Below, piece by piece: positions 6,285 to 6,818 of a stretch of 6,818 bases of DNA. Position numbers and translations under genes: made by a program. The stretch is from JBBIRT01 sp037441725 (GTDB taxonomy: Bacteria; Desulfobacterota; BSN033; UBA1163): the NCBI GenBank assembly GCA_037441725.1, contig JBBIRT010000159.1, positions 1 through 6,818 of the forward strand, written 5' to 3'. The notes under the pieces were generated by a model, which made no database searches, had not been told where the DNA came from, and was given only the letters and a program-made list of their open reading frames with translations. Positions within the stretch are counted from its first letter, which is position 1, and each line of letters begins with the position of its first letter.

Positions 6285-6818
6285 TTATCGTCGACGCGGA
6301 GAAAGGATTTCAAATCCGAGCCTCTCTTGGATGGTTCCCATGATTCCTTTTGGTGCGATGAGGATGACTCCAATGGCAATAGAGCCTAAGATAAGGAGAC
6401 TGACACTGGGATATTCTGAAAGCCATTGATGGAGAAAGACATAAAGAAAGGAGCCAATAATGGGTCCCTCAATCGTTCCAATCCCTCCGATGATTGTGAT
6501 GAAAACTAATCGAACCGTCCAATCGATTCCAAAAGCGCTATAGGGTTGAATAAAAATATTATGAAGATAAAGAACCCCCGAAACCGCGCCTGTGACCCCA
6601 GCACTGATTAAGAAACATTTTAACTTGCAGCGAAAGATATCCACTCCAAGGGTTTCCGATGCGGTTTCCTCATCCCGAATCGCCATTAATCCAAGGCCAA
6701 GTTTAGATCTGAGGAGACCATAGACGAGGACAACCGAGGCAATGCCCACTCCTAAGGCAGTATAATAAATGGTATTAAAAGAGAGGGAATAGGCAGGTTT
6801 TACAAAAAGACCCATCCC
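6285..6818 (-). CDS. livM: Branched-chain amino acid type ABC transporter permease, LivM family (partial, 5' end outside window)
   Basis: The last 177 codons are present; the frame stays open to the right edge, so roughly half of a normal LivM (about 300-350 residues) is missing. The methionine near 6815 is internal. Visible parts, numbered from the edge: a membrane segment at about 18-37; the cytoplasmic coupling loop 'RSKLGLGLMAIRDEETASETLGVD' (37-60), equivalent to the LivM EAA-like loop that contacts the ATPase; further membrane segments near 66-86, 103-127 and 137-155 containing GGIGTIEGPIIGS (111-123); and a basic C-terminus ending SPRRR. LivM pairs with LivH in the inner membrane and works with LivG/LivF ATPases and a periplasmic binding protein. 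Homologues import branched-chain amino acids, but also amides, urea and aromatic or other carboxylates, so the substrate is open; the gene symbol denotes family. Downstream lies a DUF434 gene, not livG/livF, so any ATPase genes must lie upstream or elsewhere. Confidence 0.88.
   Translation of the reverse strand, partial: GMGLFVKPAYSLSFNTIYYTALGVGIASVVLVYGLLRSKLGLGLMAIRDEETASETLGVDIFRCKLKCFLISAGVTGAVSGVLYLHNIFIQPYSAFGIDWTVRLVFITIIGGIGTIEGPIIGSFLYVFLHQWLSEYPSVSLLILGSIAIGVILIAPKGIMGTIQERLGFEILSPRRR

Noticed and set aside
6167..6379. 70-codon minus-strand frame across the livM/DUF434 junction
   Set aside because: It overlaps the end of the permease in another frame and resembles no family; its stop falls just inside the DUF434 start. 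Treated as a shadow frame.

Overview
The window looks like an ordinary metabolic and signalling stretch of an anaerobic-type, Thermodesulfobacteriota/Deltaproteobacteria-like bacterium. This is inferred from protein style, not from any marker gene: an NtrB-like hybrid histidine kinase with a cysteine-bearing PAS domain, an FCD-type GntR regulator next to an acyl-CoA synthetase, a branched-chain amino acid type ABC permease, and a DUF434-family protein known mainly from archaea and some anaerobic bacteria. Base composition by eye is modestly AT-rich. There is no tRNA, rRNA, IS element, CRISPR array or phage gene.

Left part (1-2809, all minus strand): a promoter near 2779-2809 serves a large cytosolic PAS-PAS-GAF-HisKA-HATPase-REC hybrid kinase (80-2737). 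Four bases after its stop begins the start of a small excisionase-like helix-turn-helix protein, which runs off the left edge. The two look co-transcribed.

Middle part (2762-5490): an AT-rich 258-bp gap carries a dyad/direct-repeat element upstream of the kinase promoter. Then comes a minus-strand GntR/FCD regulator (3020-3688), divergent from a plus-strand AMP-forming acyl-CoA synthetase (3883-5490). The 194-bp divergent region holds a good sigma70-type promoter facing each way and several short palindromes. This is the classic layout of a local regulator controlling a catabolic CoA ligase and itself.

Right part (5493-6818, minus strand): the C-terminal half of a LivM-like permease enters from the right edge. 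It is followed after 99 bp by a DUF434/DUF5616-like protein whose 3' end meets the CoA ligase 3' end with only 2 bp between the stop codons.

Functionally, the permease and the CoA ligase could belong to import and activation of a carboxylic acid, with the FCD regulator sensing it or its CoA ester. That link is inference from position. No clearly new multi-gene system is visible. The items most worth a second look are the possible PIN/NYN-like nuclease motifs in the DUF434 protein, the kinase/HTH pair, and the operator-like repeats in the two intergenic regions.
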